From NCBI RefSeq assembly GCF_015140455.1, contig NZ_AP024094.1:496001-560000 (forward strand): 64,000 nucleotides of DNA, in the 5' to 3' direction. The stretch comes from Jeongeupia sp. HS-3. GTDB lineage: Bacteria; Pseudomonadota; Gammaproteobacteria; Burkholderiales; Chitinibacteraceae. How positions within the stretch are numbered: the stretch's first letter is position 1; each line of letters opens with the position of its first letter. The position numbers and the translations under genes are program-made. The notes under the pieces are model-generated. The model did not search any database, was not told the origin of the DNA, and saw only the letters and a program-made list of their open reading frames with translations. This document shows positions 16,017-25,369 of this stretch, one piece after another.

Positions 16017-16796
16017 TCAGCCTCCGGCGCTGCTGTAGCGCGCCAGCGTTGCTCGCCACAGCGTCAGCGCGGCGATGATGAAGAGGGCGCTGCACGCGAG
16101 CGCGAGCGGCCAGGCGGCGTCGAGCCGGCCGAGCAGCGCCGATGCAGGCAGGTAGCCGAGCACCGACACAGGAATCACCCAAGTGAGCCAGCCGAGCGCG
16201 CTGCGGCTGAAAATGCCGTGCGGGTAGAGCGCGAACGCCGACACGGCGTCGAAGATTTCGTGCAGCCGGCTGTTGCCGACCCAGACGAAGCTCAGACAGG
16301 TCATCACCAGCGCGAAGCCGAACAGCGTTGCGACCGCGAGCGCCAGCAACAGCAGGAACGGCGCGGGATGGACGCTGGCCGGACCGAGTTGCGAGAGCGC
16401 GTAGCCGAACAGCACGGCGCCGCCGGCGAGTTTGCCGAGATCCTCGATCTCGAAGCTGTAGCCCATCAGCAGCAACAGCGTTGAACGCGGTTTGAGCAGC
16501 AGCATGTCGAGCGTGCCTTCGCGGACGTGCTCGGTCGCGGTCCAGATCATGCCGAAGCACAGTGGAAAGGCGATGCCCTTGGCGAGCAGGAAGCTGGCCT
16601 GCAACAGCAGCGCCTCGTTCTGGCTCCAGCCGGCGAAACCGGCGCCGTGGCGGTAGACGATGATCGTCGTCAGCGGCACGACGAGGTCGGCGAGCAGCAT
16701 GATGACCATGCTCAGGACGAGGTCGGTACGGTCGGTGATCCGTGCGGCGATCGCACCGCGTGCCAGTGTCAGGTAAACGGAGAGACCGTCGCGCAT
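16017..16796 (-). CDS. ABC-2 family permease (COG3694 type)
   Basis: A 259-residue integral membrane protein with about six hydrophobic segments (for example MVIMLLADLVVPLTTIIVY and LLALAVATLFGFALVMTCL). It pairs with the neighbouring permease as a heterodimeric channel of an ABC-2 exporter. The gene is one base after the other permease gene and directly abuts the ATPase gene, so all three are one transcription unit. Substrate is unknown. Confidence 0.85.
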   Translation of the reverse strand: MRDGLSVYLTLARGAIAARITDRTDLVLSMVIMLLADLVVPLTTIIVYRHGAGFAGWSQNEALLLQASFLLAKGIAFPLCFGMIWTATEHVREGTLDMLLLKPRSTLLLLMGYSFEIEDLGKLAGGAVLFGYALSQLGPASVHPAPFLLLLALAVATLFGFALVMTCLSFVWVGNSRLHEIFDAVSAFALYPHGIFSRSALGWLTWVIPVSVLGYLPASALLGRLDAAWPLALACSALFIIAALTLWRATLARYSSAGG

Positions 16797-16797
16797 C

Positions 16798-17643
16798 TCA
16801 CACCCCAGCCGCGGTAAAGCGGCGCAGGCCGGCGCGCCACAGCAGCACTGATACGCCCCACATCGCCAGCGCCATCAGCGCTTGGCAGCCGACAATGGCC
16901 GGAATCGACAACTGGTAGCCGCCGAGCCGGTAATCGCCCAGCAGCACTTGGATCGGCACATAGGTGATGAACTGGAACGGCAGGTAGAACAGTACTTGCT
17001 GCACGGCATCGGGAAACAGCGCCAGCGGCAGGAAGACGCCGGCGCAGAGGTCGCGCAGAAAGCCGATCAGCCGCCGCAAGCCGTTGGTACGCGTGAGCCA
17101 GAACGCCAGCGTGCCGACGCAGTAATTGACGAGGAACATGATGACGAAGCCGAGCGCCAGCGACAGCACGAACCACAGCGGCCGCGCCGGAACCAGCCGG
17201 ATCGAGAACACGCCCCACAGGATCAGGTAGATCGGCAGCGCCTCCATCCAGAAACCGAGGCAGCGGTGGCCGAGCTTTTGCGAGAACGCGAACGCGCGGT
17301 GCGAGATCGGACGCAGCAGAAAGGTCAGGAACTTGCCGCTGCGGATCAGCATCTGCAGGTTCCAGTCGGCAAAATCGAACACCAGAATGCCGACGATCAG
17401 TACCGCCGCGTAATAGCGCATCAGCGCGTCGCGGTCGTAGCCGGCGATGCTCTGGCCGTCGCCGAGCAGCGCCTGCCAGATCACCACCTGCACCAGGAAG
17501 AACGTCGGCCCGACCAGCAGCGAGAGCAGCATGTGCGAGCGGTACGCTGCCCATTCCTGATAGGTGGCGTAGGCGATCGCGCGCGTGGATGCCCATGCCG
17601 CGCGCAGCCGCGCCGGTGCAGTGTCGGCCAGCGTGGGTGTCAA
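16798..17643 (-). CDS. ABC-2 family permease (COG4587 type)
   Basis: A 281-residue membrane protein with about six transmembrane segments, partner of the COG3694-type permease. The likely start is a TTG at 17643 that overlaps the stop of the serine hydrolase gene (TTGA), implying translational coupling; I see no better ATG upstream of the conserved YATYQEWAAYRSHMLL region. Coupling to a secreted-peptidase-like fold suggests the exporter and hydrolase act on the same compound, which is inference. Confidence 0.83.
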   Translation of the reverse strand: MTPTLADTAPARLRAAWASTRAIAYATYQEWAAYRSHMLLSLLVGPTFFLVQVVIWQALLGDGQSIAGYDRDALMRYYAAVLIVGILVFDFADWNLQMLIRSGKFLTFLLRPISHRAFAFSQKLGHRCLGFWMEALPIYLILWGVFSIRLVPARPLWFVLSLALGFVIMFLVNYCVGTLAFWLTRTNGLRRLIGFLRDLCAGVFLPLALFPDAVQQVLFYLPFQFITYVPIQVLLGDYRLGGYQLSIPAIVGCQALMALAMWGVSVLLWRAGLRRFTAAGV

Positions 17644-18779
17644 AGCAGCCCCGACCAGATGATGCCGCGCGGGGCGATCACCGCCTCCTGCGACCAGCCG
17701 GGGTTGTTCGGCACCATATAGGCGACGACCAGCCCTTCGCTCGGGTCGACGTACAGCGCGCTGTGGCCGTAGCCTTCGTGCGCGTAGCTGCCCGGGCTGA
17801 CGAGACCGTAGTTGTTGTGCGTCTGCACGCCCAGACCGTGCTCGAGCGCCTTGTATTTTGCGCCCCAGTAATACGATTCGGTATTGGGCGGCAGCCAGTT
17901 GCGCGTCATCGCCTCGACCGACTTGCGGGAGAGGACGCGCGTGCCGTCCCCGTCTCCCGGTGCGCCCAGGTTCAGCATCGCTTGGCCGAGCCGGAACAGG
18001 TCGGCCAGCGTCGAGTACATGCCGCCGGCGGCGAGCGGAATGCCGTGCAGCGGTGCCCGCCGTTGCAGTTGTTCGAGCTGGAGTTCGTTGGTCACGCAGA
18101 CTTCATCCAGCCTCGACTCGGGAACGATGAAGCACGAGTCCTTCATCCCCAGCGGCTTGAGGACGTGGTCTTCGACATACGACTCGAACGTCTGCCCCGA
18201 GACGCGGGCGACGATTTCGCCGAGGATCACGTAGCCGATCGAGCTGTAGCTGCTGCGGCTGCCCGGCTCGTATTCGGTCGGCCCGGCCAGTGCTGCGGTG
18301 ATCCAGTTGTCCTTGACGCGGCTGACGAACCATTCGTGCGGGTACGGTTCACCGTAGAAGTTGGCCTCGGCCGGCAGCCCGGAGCAATGGGTCAGCAGAT
18401 GCCAGACCTGGATCTGGTTGTGCTTGGGGTTCTGCATTTCGGGGATATGCGTACAGGCGAAAGCCTCGAGGCAGAGCCGGCCTTGCTCGACCAACTGCAT
18501 CACCGCGATCGCGGCGACCATCTTGGTGATCGAGTACACGCGGCGGATCGAGTCGGGCAGGAAATCGCCCAGCGCCGGATCTTCGCGCAACCGCCCGAGC
18601 GAGCGGTGCGCGAACACCTTGCCGTGCCGCGCCAGCAGGTAGGATGCGCTCTGTATCGTCCCGGCCTGCAGCAGCCGGCGGAAGTGCTCGTCGAGTTGGT
18701 CGAGCTTGGCCGGATCGAAACCGGCTTCGCGTGGCGTGGCGGTAACGGGGCCGAGGTGCAGCGGATATTCGGTACGCAT
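17640..18779 (-). CDS. Serine hydrolase, class C beta-lactamase/esterase fold
   Basis: A 379-residue beta-lactamase-superfamily protein with the Ser83-x-x-Lys86 motif (SITK), Tyr178-Ser-Ser in place of the usual Tyr-x-Asn, and a C-terminal HEGYGHSALYV that serves as the third box. No signal peptide is visible, so it is likely cytosolic and more probably an esterase or peptidase than a beta-lactamase. AAGGAG lies nine bases before the ATG. It heads the leftward exporter operon and overlaps the first permease gene. Confidence 0.85.
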   Translation of the reverse strand: MRTEYPLHLGPVTATPREAGFDPAKLDQLDEHFRRLLQAGTIQSASYLLARHGKVFAHRSLGRLREDPALGDFLPDSIRRVYSITKMVAAIAVMQLVEQGRLCLEAFACTHIPEMQNPKHNQIQVWHLLTHCSGLPAEANFYGEPYPHEWFVSRVKDNWITAALAGPTEYEPGSRSSYSSIGYVILGEIVARVSGQTFESYVEDHVLKPLGMKDSCFIVPESRLDEVCVTNELQLEQLQRRAPLHGIPLAAGGMYSTLADLFRLGQAMLNLGAPGDGDGTRVLSRKSVEAMTRNWLPPNTESYYWGAKYKALEHGLGVQTHNNYGLVSPGSYAHEGYGHSALYVDPSEGLVVAYMVPNNPGWSQEAVIAPRGIIWSGLL

Positions 18780-18983
18780 GCCAGGATCTCCTTATTCATT
18801 TTCTGTCTGCTTTTATGTTGAAAAGCTTACTTGAATATTCGAATCCATGGTGTATGTATTGTTTTTTGTCAGCCGGTGCCGGGGCGTTTTTATGCCGTTT
18901 TTATGCGCCGCAGCCGGATATTTGCGCGCTTTTAAGATCGTCGCTCCTACAGTGGCAGCGTGTTCTTCACCAAGAGCAATGCC

Positions 18984-19769
18984 ATGCAGCCCATTGCCAT
19001 CTGCCGTCATGATGCGGCCCAAGGTCCCGGTCATCTGATCGACTTTTTCGACGCTCATGCGATTCCGTGGCGGCTGTTTGCCGTCGACGCCGGTGAAACG
19101 CCGCCAACGCGAGCCGGCGATTACAGCGGCGTGGTCATCCTTGGTTCACCGGCAAGCGTGAACGATGGTTTGAGCTGGATGCGCCGCGAAGAAGCGCTGG
19201 TGCGCGATGCGATGCGGCTGGAGCGGCCGGTGCTCGGCCACTGCTTTGGTGGCCAGTTGCTGGCCAAGACGCTGGGTGCCCGGGTGCGCCGCAACAGCGT
19301 GCCGCATATCGGCTGGGGCAGGGTGCTGGTGACGCGTTTCGACGAGGCCACCGAATGGTTTGGTCAGCGTCGCGAGCTGGAGCTGTTTCATTGGCATTTC
19401 GACACTTTCGAAATCCCGCGCGGCGCCAAGCGGGTGTTGTTCGGCACCTATTGCATGAACAAGGGCTTCGCCATCGGCCCGCACCTGGGGTTGCAATCGC
19501 ATCTTGAAGTCACCGCCGACAGCGTGCGGCTGTGGTGCCGCAACGATGGCGATGAAATTCGCCGCAATGTCTCGGCTTCGGTGCAATCGGAAGCCGAGAT
19601 TCTTGCCAACCTCGATGCCCGTGTGAGTGCGCTGCACCGCCTTGCCGATCGTGTCTACCGTCGCTGGGCCGAGCATTTGCCCGGCTGGCATCGCGTGATC
19701 GTGCCGGTCTTGCCGCACTCGCGTCCGCGCGGCGGCGAGAGCTGGGGTGAGCGGATCATGCATGCTTGA
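18984..19769 (+). CDS. Class I glutamine amidotransferase-like protein
   Basis: A 261-residue GATase1 protein with the nucleophile elbow GHCFGGQLL and the later HWHFDTFEIP carrying the catalytic His. It resembles stand-alone GuaA-like amidotransferase domains used on unknown amide acceptors. The ATG at 18984 gives a normal N terminus (MQPIAICRHD); a GTG at 18960 is an alternative, and no strong ribosome site favours either. It stands alone between divergent and downstream genes. Confidence 0.8.
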   Translation: MQPIAICRHDAAQGPGHLIDFFDAHAIPWRLFAVDAGETPPTRAGDYSGVVILGSPASVNDGLSWMRREEALVRDAMRLERPVLGHCFGGQLLAKTLGARVRRNSVPHIGWGRVLVTRFDEATEWFGQRRELELFHWHFDTFEIPRGAKRVLFGTYCMNKGFAIGPHLGLQSHLEVTADSVRLWCRNDGDEIRRNVSASVQSEAEILANLDARVSALHRLADRVYRRWAEHLPGWHRVIVPVLPHSRPRGGESWGERIMHA

Positions 19770-19889
19770 TCCCGATTGGCCGCGATCAATCTACGCAGCG
19801 CAAATCAAGTCCTGCCGGCAGCGCTTGCAGGACGTATCCTCGCGTACTGGCCTTTCTAAAATATCCTCATTCCACCTTTGTTCTCTTTG

Positions 19890-22517
19890 ATGCCGACCGA
19901 CCAACGTCCCGATCCTGATCTGTTACTGGCCGAACTGAAGGCCGACGAGGCACGCGCGCAGCGTGGTCACCTTAAAATCTTCTTCGGCGCCAATGCCGGT
20001 GTCGGCAAGACCTACGCGATGCTGACCCAGGCGCGCGCGCAGGCGGCGCAGGGCGTCAATGTCGTCGCCGGCCTGGTCGAAACGCACGGCCGTGCCGAGA
20101 CGATGGCAATGCTCGACGGGCTACCGGTGTTGCCGCGTCGGCGCATGCCGCATCAGGGGCGCGAACTCGACGAGTTCGACCTCGACGCCGCGCTGACGCT
20201 CGCGCCGGCCTTGCTGCTGGTCGACGAACTGGCGCACAGCAACGTGCCCGGCAGCCGCCACCCGAAGCGCTGGCAGGATATCGACGAACTACTGGCTGCC
20301 GGCATCGACGTTTACACCACGGTCAACGTCCAGCATCTGGAGAGCCTGAACGACGTCGTCGGCCAGCTCACCGGGGTGCGTGTGCGCGAAACAGTGCCCG
20401 ATCATGTGTTCGACGCCGCTGACGACGTGGTGCTGGTCGATCTGCCACCGGACGAATTGCTCGGGCGGCTCTCCGAGGGCAAGGTGTATATCGCCGAGGC
20501 CGCGAGCCGGGCGCGCGAGCACTTCTTCCGCAAGTCCAACCTGATCGCACTGCGCGAGCTGGCGCTGCGCCGTACCGCCGAGCGCGTCGACGCCGAGCGC
20601 AGCAGCGGCGGTACGCCGACCTCCGAAGGGCGGGTGATGGTGGTGCTGCCGCGCTGCACCCAGCCCGACAAGCTGGTGCGGCTGGCGGCGCGGCTGGCTG
20701 GCCGGCTCAAGACCGACTGGTTTGCGGTGCTGGTCGAGTCGCCGTCGCTGGCGCGTGACGCGGCGATGCGTGCGCGGCTGTTCGCCGCGCTCAAATTCGC
20801 CAAATCGCTCGGTGCCGAAACCGCCACCCTGGCGGGACGCGAAGCGGCCGATGCCATCGCCGTCTATGCGCGCGAACACGATGTCGGCACGGTCATCATC
20901 GGCGAGGCACCGCGCCGTTGGCGTCCGGGGCTGGCGGCCAAATTGCTCGAACGCCTGCCGGGGCTGGCGGTGCAGGAGATCCGTATCGATGCGCCGGCGC
21001 AGCACTGGCTGGCCGGATTCAGTTTCGGTGCGCGCAAGGATGGTTTGATCGCCGCGTTGATCGGCTGCGCGATTACCTCGGCGCTGATGATGCCGCTGTC
21101 CAAGCTGATCGCGCTGCCGAACGTGGTGATGCTCTATCTGGTGTCGGTGCTGCTGGTGTCGGTGCGTTTCGGCCGGCTGGCCGGCGCGATGTCGGCGCTG
21201 CTTAGCGTTGCCGCGTTTGATTTCTTTTTCGTGCCGCCGACGTGGTCGTTCAGCGTTTCGGACACCCAGTATCTGCTGACCTTCGTGGTGATGCTCGGCG
21301 TGGCGTTGACGATCAGCCAGCTTTCGGCGCGACTGCGCTTTCAGGCCGATGCGGCGACGCGGCGCGAGCGGCGCACGGCGGCGCTGTACGAGCTGACGCG
21401 GGCGCTGTCGGTGGCGCTGACCCATGAACAGGTGGTCGAGATCGCCTTGGCGCAGCTGGCGCCCCGCGTCGATGCCGACGTCGGCCTGGCGCTGCCGAGC
21501 CGCGATGAGGTGCTGTCGCATGTCGGCGGTTCCTCGGTCGATCTGGCCGTGGCCGACTGGGTGTTTCGTCACAACCAGCCGGCCGGTCGCGGCACCGGGA
21601 CGCTGCCGGCGTCGCCGGCGTTCTATCTGCCGCTTGCCGCACCGGTGCGCGTACGCGGCGTGCTGGCGCTGACGCCGCGCGGCGACTGGATGCCGGGGCC
21701 GGAGAATGAACGCTTTCTGTCGACCTGCGCCGCGCAGATCGGTCTGGCGCTGGAGCGCGTGCATTTCGTCGAGGTCGCGCAGGAGGCGCTGGTGTCGATG
21801 CAGGGCGAGCAGCTGCGCAACAATCTGCTGTCGACGATTTCGCACGATCTGCGCACGCCGCTGACGGTGCTGCACGGGCTGGCGAGTACGCTGGCGGTGC
21901 AGCCGGCACTCGATACGGTGTCGCAATCGCTGGCGGCACAATTGATCGACGAAACCGGGCGGATGAACGAACTCGTCGCCAACTTGCTGGACATGGCGCG
22001 GCTGCAATCGGGCGAAGTCAGGCTGCGACGCGATTGGCAGTCGGTCGAAGAGGTCGCCGGCGGTACGGTCAGGGCGATGGGGCAACGACTGTCGGCGCAC
22101 ACCTTGCAGCTCGATCTTGATGCCGATCTGCCGCTGGTCGAGTTCGATGCCGTGCTGATCGAGCGCGTACTCGTCAATCTGCTCGACAACGCAGCCAAGT
22201 ACACAAAGCCGGGGAGTACGATCATCCTTGGCGCACGGGTCGAGCCCGGTTATCTGCTGCTCTCGGTTGCCGACAACGGCCCGGGTCTGCCGGAAGGGCA
22301 GGAAGATCAGTTGTTCGCCAAATTCACCCGCGGGGTGGCCGAGGGCAACGTTGGTGGCGTCGGTCTGGGGCTGGCGCTGTGCCGGGCCATCGTCAATGCC
22401 CACGGTGGCTCCATCGCCGTCGCTGCCGCCGCAGGTGGCGGCGCCGTGTTCAACGTCCGCTTGCCGCGCCGCCCACCGCCGCCGCTTCCGAATGAATTAC
22501 CGCAGGGAATTGCCTGA
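19890..22517 (+). CDS. kdpD: Osmosensitive K+ channel sensor histidine kinase KdpD
   Basis: An 875-residue membrane kinase that senses potassium limitation. It has the N-terminal KdpD domain with Walker A GANAGVGKTYAML and LLVDELAHSN, a Usp-like domain (about residues 245-370), four close transmembrane segments (about 395-480), a GAF-like region, the phospho-acceptor box TISHDLRTPLTVL, and N, G1 and G2 ATP-binding boxes (LLDNAAKYT, VADNGPGLP, GVGLGLAL). The ATG at 19890 is preferred to the TTG at 19878. The stop overlaps kdpE (TGATG). kdpFABC is not adjacent, which is unusual. Confidence 0.95.
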   Translation: MPTDQRPDPDLLLAELKADEARAQRGHLKIFFGANAGVGKTYAMLTQARAQAAQGVNVVAGLVETHGRAETMAMLDGLPVLPRRRMPHQGRELDEFDLDAALTLAPALLLVDELAHSNVPGSRHPKRWQDIDELLAAGIDVYTTVNVQHLESLNDVVGQLTGVRVRETVPDHVFDAADDVVLVDLPPDELLGRLSEGKVYIAEAASRAREHFFRKSNLIALRELALRRTAERVDAERSSGGTPTSEGRVMVVLPRCTQPDKLVRLAARLAGRLKTDWFAVLVESPSLARDAAMRARLFAALKFAKSLGAETATLAGREAADAIAVYAREHDVGTVIIGEAPRRWRPGLAAKLLERLPGLAVQEIRIDAPAQHWLAGFSFGARKDGLIAALIGCAITSALMMPLSKLIALPNVVMLYLVSVLLVSVRFGRLAGAMSALLSVAAFDFFFVPPTWSFSVSDTQYLLTFVVMLGVALTISQLSARLRFQADAATRRERRTAALYELTRALSVALTHEQVVEIALAQLAPRVDADVGLALPSRDEVLSHVGGSSVDLAVADWVFRHNQPAGRGTGTLPASPAFYLPLAAPVRVRGVLALTPRGDWMPGPENERFLSTCAAQIGLALERVHFVEVAQEALVSMQGEQLRNNLLSTISHDLRTPLTVLHGLASTLAVQPALDTVSQSLAAQLIDETGRMNELVANLLDMARLQSGEVRLRRDWQSVEEVAGGTVRAMGQRLSAHTLQLDLDADLPLVEFDAVLIERVLVNLLDNAAKYTKPGSTIILGARVEPGYLLLSVADNGPGLPEGQEDQLFAKFTRGVAEGNVGGVGLGLALCRAIVNAHGGSIAVAAAAGGGAVFNVRLPRRPPPPLPNELPQGIA

Positions 22518-23212
22518 TGTCCACTTTGTCGCCTACCGTCGTCGTGATCGAAGACGAAGTCCAGATCGCCCGTTTCGTGGCGCTGGCGCTTGAAGGCGAA
22601 GGAATGACCAGCCACGCCGCCGGGAGCGTGCGAGATGGTCTGATCGCCGCTGGCACGCGCCAGCCCGATCTGGTGATTCTCGATCTTGGTCTGCCCGATG
22701 GCGACGGCATCACGCTGATCCGCGAGTTGCGCGCATTTTCCGATGTACCGGTGCTGGTGCTGTCGGCGCGTACCCAGGAGGCCGACAAGGTCGCCGCGCT
22801 CGATGCCGGCGCCGATGATTACCTGAGCAAACCGTTTGGCGTGGCCGAGTTGCTGGCACGGGTACGCGTGCTGCTGCGCCGTCATGCCAAGCAGGACGCC
22901 TCCAGCCGCGATGGCAAAGTGTGCATGGGCGACGTCGAAATCGACCTCGTCGGCCGCAATGTACGACGCAATGACGAGGCGCTACACCTGACACCGATCG
23001 AATACCGGCTGCTGTCGGTGCTGATCCGTCACGCCGGCAAGGTGTTGACGCACCGGCAGCTGCTGCTCGAAGTCTGGGGGCCGGCGTATGTAGAGCACAG
23101 CCACTATCTGCGCATCTATATGGGCCATCTGCGCCAGAAGCTCGAAGCCGATCCGGCGCAGCCACAGCATTTGCTGACCGAAACCGGCGTTGGCTACCGG
23201 CTGGTGCTGTAG
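22517..23212 (+). CDS. kdpE: Response regulator KdpE
   Basis: A 231-residue OmpR-class regulator: receiver domain with phospho-acceptor Asp56 (VILDLGLPDGDG) and the LSKPFG lysine, then a winged-helix DNA-binding domain (LTPIEYRLLSVLIRHAGKVL to the C terminus). Translation is coupled to kdpD by a TGATG overlap. Its usual target, the kdpFABC promoter, is not in this window upstream or downstream. Confidence 0.95.
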   Translation: MSTLSPTVVVIEDEVQIARFVALALEGEGMTSHAAGSVRDGLIAAGTRQPDLVILDLGLPDGDGITLIRELRAFSDVPVLVLSARTQEADKVAALDAGADDYLSKPFGVAELLARVRVLLRRHAKQDASSRDGKVCMGDVEIDLVGRNVRRNDEALHLTPIEYRLLSVLIRHAGKVLTHRQLLLEVWGPAYVEHSHYLRIYMGHLRQKLEADPAQPQHLLTETGVGYRLVL

Positions 23213-23247
23213 CGCGGGGCACCCGGACGGGCGGCGGAGTATCGCGC

Positions 23248-23278
23248 TTGACCTGGAGTAAGCTCCAGGCATTAGCCT
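23248..23278 (+). promoter_or_regulatory. MerR-type promoter with 19-bp spacer and operator dyad
   Basis: TTGACC (23248-23253) and TAGCCT (23273-23278) are separated by 19 bases, and the perfect dyad CTGGAG-TAAG-CTCCAG (23253-23268) fills the spacer. This long spacer with an internal dyad is the hallmark of promoters untwisted by MerR regulators. It lies 22 bases before the merR-like start, so the gene is probably self-activated. Confidence 0.8.
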
Positions 23279-23299
23279 TGGCTCACCCTGTCCATTCCA

Positions 23300-23731
23300 A
23301 TGAATATCAGCGAATTTGCCGCCACCGTCGGTCTGAGCGCCGACACCTTGCGCTACTACGAGAAGATCGGCCTGATCGACCGCGTCACGCGCAATGCTTC
23401 GGGTCATCGCAGCTACGGCCAGGCCGATCTGGCGTGGCTGAGCTTTTTGATCCGGCTGCGCGAAACCGGCATGCCGATCGAGCAGATGCGCCGTTACGCG
23501 GCGTTGCGACGCGAAGGCGATGTGACGCTGGCGCCGCGGCGCGAGCTGCTGCAGGCGCACGCCGCCCGTGTCGAGGCGGAGGTACAGCGCCTGCAAAGCC
23601 ATCTGGGCAAATTGGCCGACAAGATCGCGCTATACCGGCGCATGGAGGCGGACAGGGTTCATTTCGCAGCCAAGGAGCATGACCATGAACCCAGCCCTCC
23701 CCGCCAGCCCCCTCTCCACCAACCGTTATGA
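23300..23731 (+). CDS. MerR family transcriptional regulator
   Basis: A 143-residue regulator with an N-terminal winged helix ([20 protein letters not shown], then [13 protein letters not shown]) and a long dimerisation coiled coil (residues 80-120). The C-terminal tail has no cysteines, so metal sensing by a Cys pocket is unlikely. It resembles the group that controls aldehyde or quinone stress genes. The downstream carboxymuconolactone-decarboxylase-like gene starts inside its 3' end in another frame, so both are driven by the MerR-type promoter upstream. Confidence 0.88.
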   Translation: MNISEFAATVGLSADTLRYYEKIGLIDRVTRNASGHRSYGQADLAWLSFLIRLRETGMPIEQMRRYAALRREGDVTLAPRRELLQAHAARVEAEVQRLQSHLGKLADKIALYRRMEADRVHFAAKEHDHEPSPPRQPPLHQPL

Positions 23732-24098
23732 ACGCGGCCTGGAAAAACTGCGCGAAATAGACGGTCACGCCGGCGAAGCGGTGATCGCCTCGCTGGCCGA
23801 TATCGCACCCGATTTCGCCCGCTATCTGATCGAGTTTCCGTTTGGCGACATCTACTCGCGCCCGGGCCTTGACCTGAAGTCACGAGAGGTTGCCGTTGTT
23901 GCGGCGCTGACCGCGCTCGGCAACGCCGCGCCGCAACTCAAAGTGCATATCGGCGCCGCGCTCAATGTCGGCTGTACGCGTGACGAGGTGATCGAGGTCA
24001 TCATGCAGATGGCGGTGTACGCCGGTTTTCCGGCCGCGCTGAACGGCCTGCTTGCGGCGCGGGAGGTGTTTGCGGTGCTTGACAGTGATTCAGGCTGA
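23685..24098 (+). CDS. Carboxymuconolactone decarboxylase family protein
   Basis: A 137-residue all-helical AhpD/CMD-fold protein with the [33 protein letters not shown] core. The CxxC of AhpD is absent; the single Cys near the active-site helix and a His (VHIGAALN) resemble the YurZ-like group whose role is unknown. ATG 23685 is chosen because AAGGAG is seven bases upstream; ATG 23679 is too close. It overlaps the end of the MerR gene by 47 bases, indicating tight co-expression, probably in response to an electrophile. Confidence 0.85.
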   Translation: MNPALPASPLSTNRYERGLEKLREIDGHAGEAVIASLADIAPDFARYLIEFPFGDIYSRPGLDLKSREVAVVAALTALGNAAPQLKVHIGAALNVGCTRDEVIEVIMQMAVYAGFPAALNGLLAAREVFAVLDSDSG

Positions 24099-24860
24099 AA
24101 CCGGTCGCCGCTTCGGACGGAAATAACCGCTGTCGGCATAGAAAGCATCGTCCTGCTCCGCCCACCAGCCGGGAATGCCGAGGAAGGGCAACGGTGGCAG
24201 TTGTCGCGGTCGCAGCAGCCGATCGGCATCGAGCTCGGCTGCGATGTGCGCGTCGAGTACGGCGATACGATCAAACAGTGGCAGCGCAAAGTGGTCGTCG
24301 CTGACCGGCACCAGCCAGCATTTGCCGGTCAGGCCGGTAAACGGCGACAGCAGGTATTCGTAATTGGCGTGGCCGAAACAGAGCGCCTCGATCCGCTTGC
24401 CCCAGTCGTCGCGGCAGGTCTGGAACAGCGTTGCCCAGTCATGGTCGACCAAGGCGTTGGTCAGTATTGGGTCGCTGCAGGCGACGATCAGCCCGCATTC
24501 GTCGAGCAGCGTTGCCGCATCGCGCACCGGCCCGCGTGGCCCGGTGTGGGTGTGGCGCTGGTGCAGCGCATTCAGCGCGACCTTGGCTTTCGGGAAGGTA
24601 TGCCAAACCGCGGCGTTAAAACAGTCGTGCCAGTTGTGCCGCGTGGCGATGCGCCCAAGCGCATGGATTTCGGTTTCGTAATACTGCGTCAGCGAATCGG
24701 GGTCGACGAATTGCAGTGGCAGGCCGAGGCGGTTGGTGGCCGGGGAGCCAAGCAACTGCCAGTCTTGCCAGTCCGGCAGGCGGTTGATGCGTTCCAGCAG
24801 CGACCGGATCGGCGCGTAGCCCGGATGTGTGGCGAAATGCGCCGCCGGCCAGTGTGTCAT
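24090..24860 (-). CDS. DUF3025 domain-containing protein
   Basis: A 256-residue protein of unknown function matching the DUF3025 pattern: an aromatic-rich N terminus ([27 protein letters not shown]), and [20 protein letters not shown] followed by [15 protein letters not shown]. No membrane segments or known catalytic motif can be identified. The start at 24860 is chosen over 24905 since the longer form would overlap the preceding gene. It converges on the CMD gene with a nine-base overlap. Confidence 0.78.
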   Translation of the reverse strand: MTHWPAAHFATHPGYAPIRSLLERINRLPDWQDWQLLGSPATNRLGLPLQFVDPDSLTQYYETEIHALGRIATRHNWHDCFNAAVWHTFPKAKVALNALHQRHTHTGPRGPVRDAATLLDECGLIVACSDPILTNALVDHDWATLFQTCRDDWGKRIEALCFGHANYEYLLSPFTGLTGKCWLVPVSDDHFALPLFDRIAVLDAHIAAELDADRLLRPRQLPPLPFLGIPGWWAEQDDAFYADSGYFRPKRRPVSA

Positions 24861-24870
24861 TGCAATGGGC

Positions 24871-25356
24871 TCATTGCAGCTTGCCAAGCTCCAGCCTGCC
24901 TTCACCCAGCGTCTTGCCGCCGGCGTCGAGCGCCTTCACGCTCAAGAAGTAAGCTGCGCCTTTACTGCACGGTGGCTGGTAGCCGCCGGCTGTCGATTGC
25001 TCCACCCAGGAGAAGCCGCTTGGCAATGCGGGCTGCTGGCCGGTCACGCTGGTGAGCTGTACGCTGGCCGCGCTCTGAGCCACGGCATAGCGGAGCACGC
25101 CCAAGCTGGCGCCACCGCGCTGCTTGTATTCAAGTTGCAGCGCCGTGGTGCCGCTGGGCAGATCGAACACATTCAGTGCTGGCGTGTTGCCCTTGCCGCC
25201 GAGCTGGGCGCATTGCTGGCCTGCCGGAATCGCCATGCCATTCCACGCCGGGTTGGCGAAACGCACCGTCAGCCGGGGGCCGTCGGCCTGCGCGTACTGG
25301 ATGGTGAAGAGCACCGCAAGCAGCAGCGATGCGATCAGCAGCAACGATTTTTTCAT
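24871..25356 (-). CDS. Secreted protein of unknown function
   Basis: A 161-residue protein with a strong signal peptide (MKKSLLLIASLLLAVLFTI, cleavage after about residue 24, AQA). The mature part holds two cysteines that could pair and a segment WNGMAIPAGQQCAQLGGKG followed by ALNVFDLPSGTTAL, which faintly recalls the phosphatidylethanolamine-binding-protein fold. I cannot assign a function. It lies 10 bases upstream of the DUF3025 gene start and likely shares its transcript. Confidence 0.7.
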   Translation of the reverse strand: MKKSLLLIASLLLAVLFTIQYAQADGPRLTVRFANPAWNGMAIPAGQQCAQLGGKGNTPALNVFDLPSGTTALQLEYKQRGGASLGVLRYAVAQSAASVQLTSVTGQQPALPSGFSWVEQSTAGGYQPPCSKGAAYFLSVKALDAGGKTLGEGRLELGKLQ

Positions 25357-25369
25357 TCCGGATGCCTCT

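Noticed and set aside
18813-18848. An 11-codon ORF (MDSNIQVSFST) upstream of the serine hydrolase, considered as a peptide precursor for the exporter
   Set aside because: No ribosome site, no leader/core features and no modifying enzyme nearby.
20289-22403. A 704-codon open frame opposite kdpD
   Set aside because: Shadow frame of kdpD, caused by codon bias; low-complexity Arg/Gln composition, no ribosome site.
24871-25356. Assignment of the secreted protein to the phosphatidylethanolamine-binding family
   Set aside because: The resemblance is limited to a short IP/GTxxLxL pattern and lacks the ligand-pocket motifs, so the protein is left as unknown.
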